Positions 34,944-45,200 of a stretch of 64,000 nt of DNA are shown piece after piece. The notes below the pieces were generated by a model. The model saw nothing but the letters and a program-made list of their open reading frames with translations. It made no database searches and was not told where the DNA came from. Location: the NCBI GenBank assembly GCA_018466975.1, contig CM031560.1, forward strand, positions 558,001-622,000, given 5' to 3'. The stretch is from Sparassis latifolia. Its lineage: Eukaryota; Basidiomycota; Agaricomycetes; Polyporales; Sparassidaceae. The position numbers and the translations under genes were made by a program. Within the stretch, counting starts at the first letter, position 1; each line of letters begins with the position of its first letter.

Positions 34944-36552
34944 ATGGTGTTACCCGAGAATCCGACGTTGTGGTTGTGCGCCGCCCTCTCTGTGTTCAGC
35001 TTCCAGGGTGCGTATGCGGCGAACTCCTTTGCTGGATCAAGCCTGTACTATGCCACGGGCCTCTATCCGGACTCAATTACTACTCTGCTGCAGTAAGTTT
35101 CACCATAGTTTACTTCTCATCGCATGGGGAAGTCGGTATGACCTATGGAATCAAATATATAGAGGCACGAATAGTGCCGGGATGAAAGTCCTCCGCTTTG
35201 GATTGGGGGTCAGTCTGAAGACCAGAAAGTAGACAGCCCTAGGACAAAAGTTTGTTTCTGAGTCACTCACTTCGGCTGAACCACTGTAGGGCACTTCCAT
35301 CTCTCCCTTTCCGGACCTGGAGCCCAACTTGGTTTGCTATGGCGTGAACGCATGCTACAACGACACTGTCCTTGAACGGCTCGATGACTTCATGATTCAA
35401 TCCAATTCGTAAGGTGTAAAGGCAGCACATCCTTGTGACCGAATAACTCCTCTTAGTGCTGATGCAACTCACTCTTTTCAGCTCTTGATCACCATGCACA
35501 GCTACAACGCGCTAGGGAGCAACGACGCGTACGGCTCAGCGTACGGTACTGGCGATTTCTACACGGACTCGACTGCGCAGTGGGCATTTGACGACCGCCT
35601 TAAATACATCTTGAATCATAATCATAGCACACTCGGGACGCTATGGAAGGAGCTGAGTGACTAGTACATTTTCGGCTTCGAGGCGGAGAACGAGGCTATG
35701 ATTGGTGATGTGTGTATCTTGTTGGGTTGGTTCCTCAGTGTGCCAAGGACTCATTCTCTATCTTTCCTTACCAATCAGGGACAATCTTTCATTGAAGGTC
35801 ATCAGCAGTGGTGAGACAGTCTCGCCGCCACGGCCGATATAGTTCAATCACTATTCTTGACAGGCAATGCCATCGGGCTGCGACGATCAAGAATGAGCTC
35901 GGAGACAACTCTGGGGTGAGTCGCGCACAACATATTTCAAGCTCAAAATAATGATTGTGACGTCTTTTTTCTTGCACCTTGCATTTGCCAGATCCTTGTT
36001 CTGACCGGAGGGGAGTCTTGTATGAGCGAGTCTGTACAGCTCGACTACCTTACCTGTGACGCACTGGATGTTATCTCGATCCACGCGTACGGCGTGACGG
36101 ACTATAACACGTCCTCAATCGAGACGTACGTCCAGCAGGCGCAGGCTGCGGGCAAGCTGCTGCTGATGGAGGAATGGTGAGCGCATCGTACCGTGTTTCC
36201 CCGGCCGTCCACGCTGTACATGTCTCTGGATCGGATCGCTAACTATGAATTGTACCTCGCTTCCAGGGGCGCATGCTACTTCAACACGGACAACAATAAT
36301 TGTCCTACCGGCGACGCGCTCTTCACGTCCGCCCGTGACGCCAACATCGTCGGGTGGGCGGGCAATATCACCGCCGCTGGGCTGCCGTGGCTGTACTGGG
36401 AGGTTCTTCCCAACGCGGACCCGTGCATTGCATAGGAGGGGAGTGACTTCGAGATCGGTATCGGTGATCCGTCGTGGCCTACCCTCCAGCAGGTAGCGAT
36501 GGACACACTCCAGGCGCCTGCGGCGTTTGACTTCTCGCCGTGTTTGTTGTAG
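34944..36552 (+). pseudogene. GH5 mannanase-like secreted glycosidase, broken
   Basis: Exon 1 (34944-35092) encodes a signal peptide (LWLCAALSVFSFQGAYAANS) and the mature start FAGSSLYYATGLYPDS. Later exons carry GMKVLRF, PDLEPNLVC, RLDDFMIQSN, LLITMHSYNALGSNDAYGS, YIFGFEAENEAMIGD (acid/base Glu region), LTGGESCMSESVQ, MEEW (nucleophile Glu) and GLPWLYWEVLPNADP. This is the order of fungal GH5 mannanase-like proteins that cleave plant or fungal mannans outside the cell. Lesions: one T missing in the run at 35197-35199 after VLRF; TAG at 35662-35664 before YIFGFE; TAG at 36433-36435 before EGSDFEI. Introns are otherwise well formed, so inactivation is recent. Confidence 0.8.
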
Positions 36553-36755
36553 GGTTTGATGGAGTAGTAATTTTGGTTTGCCACCTTGATCATAGCTTTG
36601 CATTGGTTCGTATTTACTGTGGGGATGTAATAAGTTAACGTAGATATTTAAAGCAATCGTTAACCTTCTCGCCCTTTTCTTGCTGACGAAGTGTGATCGC
36701 CGTCCAGGCGCCATGGTCCTTTAGAAGACATATCTGAAGAGACTAGAGCTATGGA

Positions 36756-36841
36756 GTAAAGCGGGGGTGGCTCCACTGCTTACGGTGCGTGCACGAATCT
36801 CGGTGCTCCAGAAGTGTTCAATGCAATTTGAAGGGGAGCGC
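36756..36841 (+). pseudogene. Old coding segment, part 1 (split by two insertions)
   Basis: The frame reads GGGSTAYGACTNLGAPEVFN then a TGA, and continues in frame at 41117 when the DDE element and one target duplication are ignored. The family is unknown. Confidence 0.5.
36834..36841. other. 8-bp target duplication, left copy (DDE element)
   Basis: gggagcgc here equals 41109-41116. Together with the inverted repeats it fixes the exact ends of the element. Confidence 0.9.
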
Positions 36842-36873
36842 AGGACCCGGGAAACTTCACTAGAGGTTTATCC
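36842..36873 (+). repeat. Left 32-bp terminal inverted repeat
   Basis: Perfect inverse of 41077-41108. Starts AGGACCC, as does the MITE at 49456. Confidence 0.95.
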
Positions 36874-36878
36874 CTAGA

Positions 36879-36989
36879 TAGCATTTTTGAGACACCTAAA
36901 TAGGCCGTTTCCTTGTCCCAAATAGCATTTTTGAGACCCTCGGAGAGCCGGCAAAATGGGTGGCCCTGTCCCAACTTAGCATTTTTGAG
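36879..36989 (+). repeat. Subterminal direct repeats (tagcatttttgag), left cluster
   Basis: Copies at 36879-36891, 36923-36935 and 36977-36989; two are preceded by gtccca. Further copies at 38319 (one mismatch) and 41043 have the same orientation. They may be transposase-binding sites. Confidence 0.85.
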
Positions 36990-37071
36990 GCAGGTGGCCG
37001 TGCCGGTCACCGGCGCTAAGGTTACTGTGAGGAGCGCTGTGGCGCAAAACATTCACTTTCACCAGGTTTAT

Positions 37072-38340
37072 ACTATGGTGACAGACCTGTCGGATTCCCA
37101 AGTTCGACAAATCCGTGATATCCAGTTCATTCGTCAAGATCTCGAGCCACTCCTCCTCACCAAATACAGAAGTATCCCTTGCGCCACCATCGACGCATTT
37201 GGCGCTTACCTGCAGGAGGTGGCCGAGAACAAGGGTGCCATTGGCAGTGACTTCTGCATCTTCTCATCGTGGCTTCCTCCCGTTGTTGCTGGTAAGGCCC
37301 CTGATGGAGGACTATCTGGCTCAATTGCAGGACATATATGTGCTGCAGTGTAGTGTTGCCGAAGTTCAGTTCAGAACCAAGGTTCGAACCCTGAACCTCT
37401 GAACTGAACCTAGGTTCAGTTCTGGTTCTGGTTCTGGTTCAGCCTCTGCTAGGTAGGTTCAGTTCAAGCATGAACTGGTTCGAACCTGATAGGCTAAAAC
37501 CCATTGGAAAAACCAAATATATGGGCATCCTTATGACTTCGAGAGTTGTCAGTGCAACTAAAGACTGCAAAATGGTATAGAATATACATGTGCTGACTAT
37601 AGTCTCTTATATTCTGCTGAAATTGCACAGACATACCCTGTATAGCATCCTCTTATGTAATACTCACTCTTGGTCAAACATGAGATTACCATTCTACACA
37701 GTTCACTGCAGCATTTTGATGGTGGGTAATGCACCAATAATACTAAGAAGCATGTAAAGTAAAGGTGGGAGGCCCCCATTGTCCTTAAAATTGCTAGATT
37801 GAAAAATCTCAGGTTCAGAGGTTCGAACTGGTTCTGAACCTATGGTTCAGACTTGGTTCTGGTTCAGCAGGTTCACTGTAGGTTCAGGTTCAGAGAAAAT
37901 GGCTTCTGAACCGAACTGAACTGAACTTCGGCAACACTACTGCAGTGAGTATATCTGCCTGTACTGACATGTGTATTATATTAGTATCGTAGTCTCTGAC
38001 AGGTGACATAGTGACTAGGAGTTAATAAGCACAAGAAGAATGTGCTGGGCAATTCCTCTGTGCTCGCCATTGCACTGGGTCCCTCGGTTGGGTTGACTTT
38101 GTGTCGGAAGACTATGGGATATTTGACAACATTCCCGAGAATCATGCGAGCAACTGGGCAAAGCCAGTAAGGATCAGCATATTGAAATGCATTGTACTGC
38201 ACCATCTCGCGAAGCAAGAATTGTCGATAGGATGTCCATATTTCAATGCCGAAAGGCGTAATCAATGCGTGACATTCTGTGTGATAATCTGTGACATGCG
38301 TGATTTACCTGTCCCACATAGCATTTTTCAGACCGAAAAC
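37072..38340 (+). pseudogene. Ulp1-like (C48) protease remnant in the DDE element
   Basis: A first exon starts at 37075 (MVTDLSDSQVRQIRDIQFIR, IDAFGAYLQEVAENKGAIGS, FCIFSSWLPPVV) and ends in a donor-like site ctgca/gtgagt that now flanks the nested MITE. Downstream, near 38050-38170, frames read IPLCSPLHWV and, after a one-base shift, VDFVSEDYGIFDNIPEN. H-W followed by a strand ending in FDxxP is the Ulp1/SENP arrangement of catalytic His and Asp. Ulp1-type proteases cleave SUMO and are carried by several large eukaryotic transposons. The Cys segment was not found with confidence, and a frame change is visible, so it is likely inactive. The assignment rests on short motifs. Confidence 0.45.
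37351..37939. mobile_element. hAT-type MITE (589 bp) nested in the DDE element
   Basis: Perfect 24-bp inverted repeats starting TAGTGTTGCCGAAGTTCAGT lie at both ends, flanked by the 8-bp direct repeat ctgcagtg (37343-37350 and 37940-37947). The 8-bp TSD and TAG-GTTG-like ends fit hAT. The interior is built from many ggttcag/ctgaacc units and has no coding capacity, so it must have been moved by a transposase in trans. Confidence 0.9.
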
Positions 38341-38630
38341 ATAAGATAGACCCAGTTCAAACCCGACCACTATCACGTGACCCATTTTGTCACGCTTACA
38401 TTCTTTTGGCGGACGAGAAGGAAAGAATTTCTTATTTCTCAAGCATCATCACCTTCAAGGTAAAAGTAGGACCACAATCTTATTAAGAATATTTTGCTTC
38501 AAATAATTGTGGTCTCCGACTTTTGAGAAATCTCACACACTGAGAGAGATAAGATAAAATTTTACAATATGGACATGTTAAGTAATTACCACATTTCTTG
38601 CCTGTGGCGACACGATCCTTCTCCACTTTC

Positions 38631-40825
38631 ATGGCGAACGAAGCTCGCGCACGGCGCTCTATTGCAAACCTCGGGAACCATGCAAAAAAAAGAGTGTGCC
38701 AAAGACAGGATAGTGAAAAGGAAAACAAAGAAAATGTGAGTAAGTTAGTGCAATCTAGGCTTACAATACTCACCATTACTACAGGAACCACCTTCCGAAC
38801 TTCTCGCCCAGACCGCAGATAGTTGCGGGATACATCACCTGCAGATAAGCAGTGCACGACATCACACAGTGCCAGCGCCAGGGCAATACCACCGGCGCCG
38901 GCACTGGCATGCATGGGCCACTTGCATTGGAACTCTCTGGCCACGAAGGTGTTGTGGAACAATATCAGATTCAAAATGCAGAGGACACTATGACTGTACC
39001 TGATAATGCCAGTGCATTCCCTACATCCAAATCACATCCCTACATACCTCCACCCACCATTGAAGATGCAAATTCTGCTTTAAGCGACATACTGGCATTG
39101 CTCCGGCCACGGCGGAAAAATGGAAAGGAACAAAGCCATTTGATGGTGATGATTTCCTTCATCGGCGCATGGAGCAGATGAGAATGTTGCTGTGGTTCTA
39201 TGTCAGTGGAGAGCCACCAGCCTGGATTGATGCATCATTCAAAGTTGCATATGCATACCAGAAAGGTGACTTCATTGCAAAGGCTTTGCGCACGTGGACA
39301 CGATCATTCTTGGCTGACCGGCATAACCTTCCAACCAATCCATATGGGAAATGGAACAACTCAATGCTACAGAAGGGGGACCTAGCATCAGCAATCGGAA
39401 GACACCTGCAAAGTATTGGCAAATATGTTCGTGCTATGGATGTTATGGAGTTTGTTAACAGTGCGGAGACACAGAGTGAATTTGGACTCACAAAGGTATT
39501 TGTCTCTCAACAGCCCAAATGTGGATGCATGCAATGGATTACGCTGGCGCAAGACCCCACATGGACAATTTGTTGATGGACACGGCGTGCAGATGTTGTC
39601 AATTACCGGCAGGAAATATTTCTGCCATTAATAGCCGAGCTGGAATATAACGCGCGTCGTTGGAGCGAGATGGTCTTGAGGACATTGATCAGAGCGAACC
39701 TCGACCTCGTAATTGCCGTATGGTGTTTTGGTGGCATGATGAGTCAGTCTTCTATGCAAATGATCGTCGCTCAGTGCGTTGGGTGCCTGAAACTGAAACC
39801 GCAGTGCCGCAGGCAAAGGGAGAAGGCGCATCAATCATGGCGGCAGACTTTGTCTCGGCAGACTATGGCTGGGGCGCTCTAAAGATGGGACCAGATCAAC
39901 CCGAATACTTTTCAAACCGGAAAGAATAGAAGGCTACTTCACCAATGAGCGTATCCTCGAGCACTGTACAATGTTGATGGACATAGCATCAAGAGACTAT
40001 CCAGATGATGACCATGGTATAATACTCGACAATGCACCAACTCACCTGAAACGCGCTGACGATGCACTTTCCGCTCGCAAAATGCCCAAATTCCCACCAA
40101 AACCTGGCGCTCCAAACTTTGGTGTTATGACAAATGTTATTGGCGAGAATGGCAAACCTGTATATGGCACTGATGGGAAGATCCTCAAGCGATGGATCAC
40201 GAATGACAGAAGGAAAGTTTGCAGATGGCAGACCACAATCCTTGTACTTCCCACCTGGTCACGAGCGAGGGACTCTTCAAGGGTATGGCAAATATCTTGG
40301 AAGAACGTGGCTACAAGGGTGTTCAAAATTTGAGATATGAATGCCCCAGTTTCAAATGCCCCCCTGGACAGGAAAGATGCTGCTGTAGAAGAATGCTGTA
40401 CAACGAACAAGACTTTCGAGATGTCGAGACATTAGTGGAGACTCACTGCAAAGCTCGTGGTTTCCATGTGATCTTTCTCCCGAAATTTCACTGTGAGCTC
40501 AATCCTATCGAACCTTGCTGGGGATTTGCAAAGCGTGTATACCGCCAGTTCCGCCTTCAAAGTTGGAGGCCGATCTTGAGCGCAATGTGGTCAAGGCATT
40601 GGATGCAGTCCCACTCGAAAGCATGCGACGGTGCATTCATCAATTCTGATGTGATGTGATGTGACTCAGATCACACACAGCTTCTACACTCGCGCACAAC
40701 GCTTCATGGATGCTTATCGCAAAGGTTTGAATGGTAAGCAAGCTGCATGGGCGAGCAAGAAATATCGCGGCCATCGCATCCTCCCAGAGAGCATCCTCGA
40801 GGAACTTGAAGCTGCAAAGATATAA
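38631..40825 (+). pseudogene. Transposase of the DDE element, several frameshifts
   Basis: Exon 1 starts MANEARARRSIANLGNHAKK and ends at 38735 before gtgagt. Later frames give DILALLRP, MRMLLWFYVSGEPPAW, NPYGKWNNSML, then MVFWWHDESVFYANDRRSVR (first Asp), GEGASIMAADFVSADYGW, GIILDNAPTHLKRADDALSA (second Asp), ILEERGYKGVQNLR and FLPKFHCELNPIEPCWGF (Glu), ending WASKKYRGHRILPESILEEL. This DDE architecture is widespread in Agaricomycetes. Frame changes that introns do not explain occur near 39890, 40190, 40272 and 40550. The copy is therefore probably unable to move itself, although its ends are perfect. Exon limits in the middle are approximate. Confidence 0.75.
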
Positions 40826-41042
40826 CTTATATTCATAGTTCAACTATCTTGTATACTTTCATTCTTGTGTATATTCACTATGTTTCTACCTCATACACTG
40901 AGAACGCTGACTCATTTTATGTCGACGCTCCTGCCGCTGTCGTGCGTTCAGTGCCTTTTCGGGACTTATCCAGGCGCTAAGTGGGTTGCACGTGAGGTAT
41001 CACAGTGTGACGATAGTGGTCGGGTTTGAACTGGGTCTATCT

Positions 41043-41055
41043 TAGCATTTTTGAG
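41043..41055 (+). repeat. Subterminal direct repeat, right end
   Basis: tagcatttttgag in the same orientation as the left cluster, not inverted as would be expected if it were part of the TIR system. Confidence 0.85.
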
Positions 41056-41076
41056 GCTGATTTCAGCGGATTCTGG

Positions 41077-41108
41077 GGATAAACCTCTAGTGAAGTTTCC
41101 CGGGTCCT
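41077..41108 (-). repeat. Right 32-bp terminal inverted repeat
   Basis: Perfect inverse of 36842-36873, followed by the target duplication gggagcgc (41109-41116). Confidence 0.95.
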
Positions 41109-41116
41109 GGGAGCGC

Positions 41117-41199
41117 ACGAGGTGATTCTGTATGCACAATGGGGCGCTGCTGAGTGGTTCATAAGTGTGGAATGAGCACTGCATGGATGGCAGGATGAA
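41117..41199 (+). pseudogene. Old coding segment, part 2
   Basis: Continues the frame of part 1 as HEVILYAQWGAAEWFISVE, then TGA, then ALHGWQDE, and continues after the right LTR of Gypsy element 2 (51229). It ends in the target duplication atgaa. Confidence 0.5.
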
Positions 41200-41490
41200 T
41201 GTGACGTTGGCTACCAGGAATGGGAGGTCACATCACATGGGAAGCGCACACACGAGTGTCACAGCGTTGAAGGCTGGGATTCGATTTACTAGTACGCTGC
41301 CTCTACTCTACGAACAGCGCGTTCTTTTATACGTCGAGAGGCCCCGGTAATGGAGGTCCCCAGACCAAGACGAAATGAGAGGAATTGAGGGGTGGTGAAA
41401 ACAGGGTAAGGAAAAGAGAGGACGTGAACCGGTAAGTAGTAAGGCCATCTGACTAAGAACGCTGGGGAGATGCCAGTCCGTACCGTTACA
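41200..41490 (-). repeat. Left (3') LTR of Gypsy element 2
   Basis: 291 bp, tgtgacg...cgttaca. Preceded by atgaa. A purine-rich GGAGGGCG on the minus strand abuts it at about 41491-41500 and is the likely PPT. Confidence 0.95.
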
Positions 41491-41520
41491 CACGCCCTCC
41501 GAGGATCATCCTGCGATTCC

Positions 41521-42264
41521 CTAGTCACTCATCGCGTTCGGATCACCTTTCTCCTCCTGCTCGACATCCTTTTCGTGATCGCCATCCTGCTCCTGGGCGG
41601 CGGTCTTTTCGAGGTCATCCGGAGTGGTGCCCATCGTCGAACTACCGCCCGCGGACTGGGGGTTACGCGGCATTGCGTGCTTCTTCTTCCCCTTCTCCTT
41701 CGTCTTCCCCTTCTTCGAGCTCGAAGCCACCTTCGCACCCTTATCCTCGTCGGGCGCACCGAAGATGCGCGGCTTCTTGGCAATCTTCTCCTCCTTGGCG
41801 GCAGCGCGCTCCTTGCGCTTGGCAGTCACAAACTGCTGGTTACGACGGATCTGGCCCCACAAGATCGCGCAGATCATTTGGATGAGCTCCTCATCGAACA
41901 CCCCATTGGGCGCGAGAGCGGCTAGCGCCGGCGGAAGGGCCGGAGGCAGCGGAGGAGGAGGAGGAGGTAGAGGAGCGAGGTAGTCAATGTCGATCGGCTC
42001 ACCGCTCACGGTGACCTCATGCGAGAGGAAAGAGAAATCAGTGAACTTGTAAGTGCAGGCTGCGTCGCGATTCCACAGCATGATGAACATCTTGTATCCC
42101 CCAGGAATAGGAATATCGGGCCATCCACGGCGGAGGAGCACGTCAAACTCAGAGTAGCTGCGGAGCTGAGCGACAGTGAAATGGTGCTCGTGGGTGTAGC
42201 CATCGCGGAGGATGATGTCGTGTGGTTCTCGAGCTGGGTAAGGAATGCGTGGGGGGCCATGACC
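41521..42264 (-). CDS. Extra 3' ORF of Gypsy element 2, unknown function
   Basis: A frame distinct from pol runs from about 42264 to 41521. It reads PRIPYPAREPHDIILRDGYT, HHFTVAQLRSYSEFDVLLRR, GWPDIPIPGGYKMFIMLWNR, then a proline run, a Lys/Arg-rich nuclear-localisation-like stretch (AKRKERAAAKEEKIAKKPR) and an acidic tail (EKDVEQEEKGDPNAMSD). It overlaps the end of the chromodomain frame. The upstream Met context ATGGCC followed by a C-run suggests that one C was lost from the run, separating Met from this frame. I do not recognise the family; neither an envelope signal peptide nor membrane segments are present. Host-gene capture or an element-specific accessory protein are both possible. 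Confidence 0.55.
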   Translation of the reverse strand, partial: GHGPPRIPYPAREPHDIILRDGYTHEHHFTVAQLRSYSEFDVLLRRGWPDIPIPGGYKMFIMLWNRDAACTYKFTDFSFLSHEVTVSGEPIDIDYLAPLPPPPPPLPPALPPALAALAPNGVFDEELIQMICAILWGQIRRNQQFVTAKRKERAAAKEEKIAKKPRIFGAPDEDKGAKVASSSKKGKTKEKGKKKHAMPRNPQSAGGSSTMGTTPDDLEKTAAQEQDGDHEKDVEQEEKGDPNAMSD

Positions 42265-45200
42265 TCAGCAAAGAAGAGTGCGGGGTTCAAGTATAACAGG
42301 GTAAGAGGATTGGTGATGGGGGCAGGCGAAGTGCTGGAGACACGGACGGGCGTAGGAGTGCAGGCGGGTTGCTTGCGCTGGTGTTGAGAACGTCTTGTGC
42401 GTGTATTTATGGGTTTGCCCCGCCCTCCGGGGAACTCTAGATTGCCCACAAAAATTTGCGGGTCGGGAGGAGGAGTGCCCGTTCCCGGGGGTAACTGAGT
42501 AATACCGTCCAGGCCAAGAGCTTCCAGGTAAGCTTGTAGTGCCCCAAGGTGTGATATTGACCCATAGGGCACCCAAGAACAATCTCCCGATCTCCAGACA
42601 GCCTCGAAAATTGCGTCTGTACCGGCTCCAGCGTGCCCGACAATTTTGTCGATCACCCACTCTTCATCTCGATCCTCGAGCTCGGCAATCTGGCTATCAA
42701 GTCGCCCGGGGAAGAGACGGTCGTCGTTCGGCTCGTGAATCCTCAATAGTGATGCATGGAAAACATCGTGCACACCACGTCTCTTCAGATTTCGTGGTAA
42801 GTCAACCTGGTAAGAATTGTTCCCATAGTCCTGCAGGATTTTATAGGGCCCAATATACTTTGGTATGAACTTCCGAGCAAGTCCCTTTGGGAGGGAAAGG
42901 TTCTTCGTTGAGAAGTAGATCAAGTCCCCAGCCGCAAAGGGTGCTGGTCACCGCCGGCGATTCACATCCCGGGTCTGTTTCACCCGAGCAGCAATCACAC
43001 TGTCGTGCGCCGCCATGACCGCGGCTTTGACGCGCTGAGCGTATGCCCGTACGCCGGCAAATTCTTCAGTCCCAGCGTTGTTCCAAATCATAGGCCACGG
43101 CATGCGCCCTGTATTCAGAAAAAATGGTGCATAGCCTGTGCTGTCCGATCGTGCGAGGTTGATCGCAAACTCGATTGCAGGAAGTCTGCTTACCCAGTCC
43201 TTCTGACTGGGGCTAATGCACTGGCGCAGCATCTGTGTTACCGTGCGGTTGGCCCTCTCTGTAGATCCGTCAGATTCAGGGTGGTAGGCACTCGACATAC
43301 GGAGCTCTACTCCGAGGAGCCCGTGCAAGTGCGACCAAAATTGACTCGTAAAGAGAACATCCCGGTCACTCACTATTGCCTTAGGCATTCTGTGGTGTTT
43401 GTACACCTCCGCAAACACCAGCTCGGCTACGTTCTTAGCCGTGTATGTCGTGCGACTGGGCACGAGGTGTACCATCGCAGTGAGCAGGTCAATTATCACC
43501 GTTATTGAGTCATAGCTAGCATCTCGATCCTTCGACTCGGGCAGGGGCCCGACGAAGTCGATGCCAATGGCTTCCCAAGGATGACTTGGAACTGGCAGCG
43601 GGTTCAGAAGCCCGTACGGCTTTTGATTAGAAGGTTTACTACGTTTACATGTCATGCACGTGTCGCAGTACTTCTGCACGTCTCTGACTAATGACTTCCA
43701 TCAGACGTGGTCCCGCAGAAGGCCTGCTGTCTTGTACACACCAAGGTGCACCAAGAGTGAGTGTGCGTGAGCAATAATGATCTCTCGCACACTGCGGTTC
43801 TCCACGAGAATGTCTGGTATGCACAGCAATTCCAGATGCTTGTCTCTCATAAAGACTAACCTGCCCTTTACCAGGAAATTCTTATACCGTTTAGGGTCCT
43901 CAAGAATAATCTTGAAGAAGGAATCCTCACTATATTGTCCTCGAAGGACTTCTGGTAAGTCAATCCCTTCTGCAGCTTCTGATATGTGGTGCAGGAAATG
44001 GTCGCCGTCCATTGACAGGCACGAGAACGCGTCCGTAGGGCTGTCCGCTTTCGCGTGCGTGCTCGGCACCTCTAAGGCGTCTGGCGTGGGAGCGCGTGGC
44101 GAATCTTCAACATCGACCACGTTCGCTGTCTCGCCCTCCATCTCAGCGATGGGACTGTTTGGTTCAGGCTCGGGCAAGGGGAAATCAACAGGTGAGTCTT
44201 GTTCCCTGATCCCGCCCTCCTGTTGTTCTGCACGCGGTCCGTGCAGGACGACACATCTAATTCATTTCGAAAATTCCTTTGCAGTCTCAGCGCGGCCTGT
44301 TTCTGGTGGCACGAGAGGAGTTCGAGGTCAACGCAGTCGGCATCGTTTGCGCTCGCCTTCAGTCGCGGCTGGCGTGAGGCTATTTTCTGCCACAGTCGCA
44401 GTGTCGGCCCGCGTTAGGGTGGTACCCACAGAGTGATTCTGCGACGCGGGGACAGGAGCAGTTCCTGTGTGCGTCCTGGAGGCCTGACCCTCGTGGCCCA
44501 CAAGGACGGGGACCGAGATGGCGTGTGCCGCGAGGCGTAGACCAAAATCGTCGCCATCATCGTGTTCCGTATATTCGGACTCGGCGCAAATGGTGCCCGG
44601 CTCGTCATGCGCATAAATGCACGAGAGAGCGTCCGCGAGGACGTTCTCGATGCCGGGTACATACTGGATCTCAAAGTCGAACTCGGAGATGAGTTCTAAC
44701 CAGTGGGCCTGTCGGCCTGACAGGTTCTTCTGTGTCAGAAGGTGAGTTAACCCTTTGTGATCCGTTACCCAAGTGAAATGACACCCGAGCAAGATATCGC
44801 GGTGGCGGCGCATCAACTCCACGCCTGCCAGCATTTCAATCTCATGCACAGGATAATTCGCCTGTGCCGAACTTAACTTCGCGGAGAAGAAGGCGGCGAT
44901 GCAGCCATCCCGCCAACTGTTCCCTTGCGCAACAACACCTGCGACGCCACCATGTGAGCCATCGGTGACGAGCCAGATCGGGGCCACACTCGGCGAGTAA
45001 TCGAGGGGCATGCGACTATGCACGCGGTGCCTCGAGAGCAAGTGTTTAATCTTGTCGAATGCCCGTTGGTGAGTATAGTCCCACTTGAAACTTGCATCGG
45101 ATGCTGTCAGTGATGAGAGGATCCCCATAGGAATACGAATCGTTGCGATGTCGTCAGCGAGATAGCCAACGGAGCCAAGAAAACCCCGCACAAGTTCCTT

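Larger units (their letters stand above)
36842..41108 (+). mobile_element. DDE transposon with 32-bp TIRs, 8-bp TSD and Ulp1-like remnant
   Basis: The 4,267-bp element begins AGGACCCGGGAAACTTCACT and ends with the perfect inverse; the 32-bp inverted repeats (36842-36873, 41077-41108) match at every base. It contains a Ulp1-like protease remnant, a nested hAT-type MITE and a transposase gene with frameshifts, all in plus orientation. Five copies of a tagcatttttgag motif lie near the ends, all on the plus strand. The 8-bp target duplication excludes a standard Tc1/mariner TA insertion although the catalytic motifs are of that broad clan. Confidence 0.9.

Noticed and set aside
37380..37500. ggttcgaacc resembling a tRNA T-loop
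   Set aside because: It is part of the ggttcag-type repeats of the MITE; no acceptor or anticodon stem can be drawn around it.
37981..38265. Minus-strand 94-codon frame
   Set aside because: It is the shadow of the plus-strand Ulp1-like segment.
36842..41108. Classical Tc1/mariner element
   Set aside because: Catalytic motifs are similar, but the target duplication is 8 bp and not TA.
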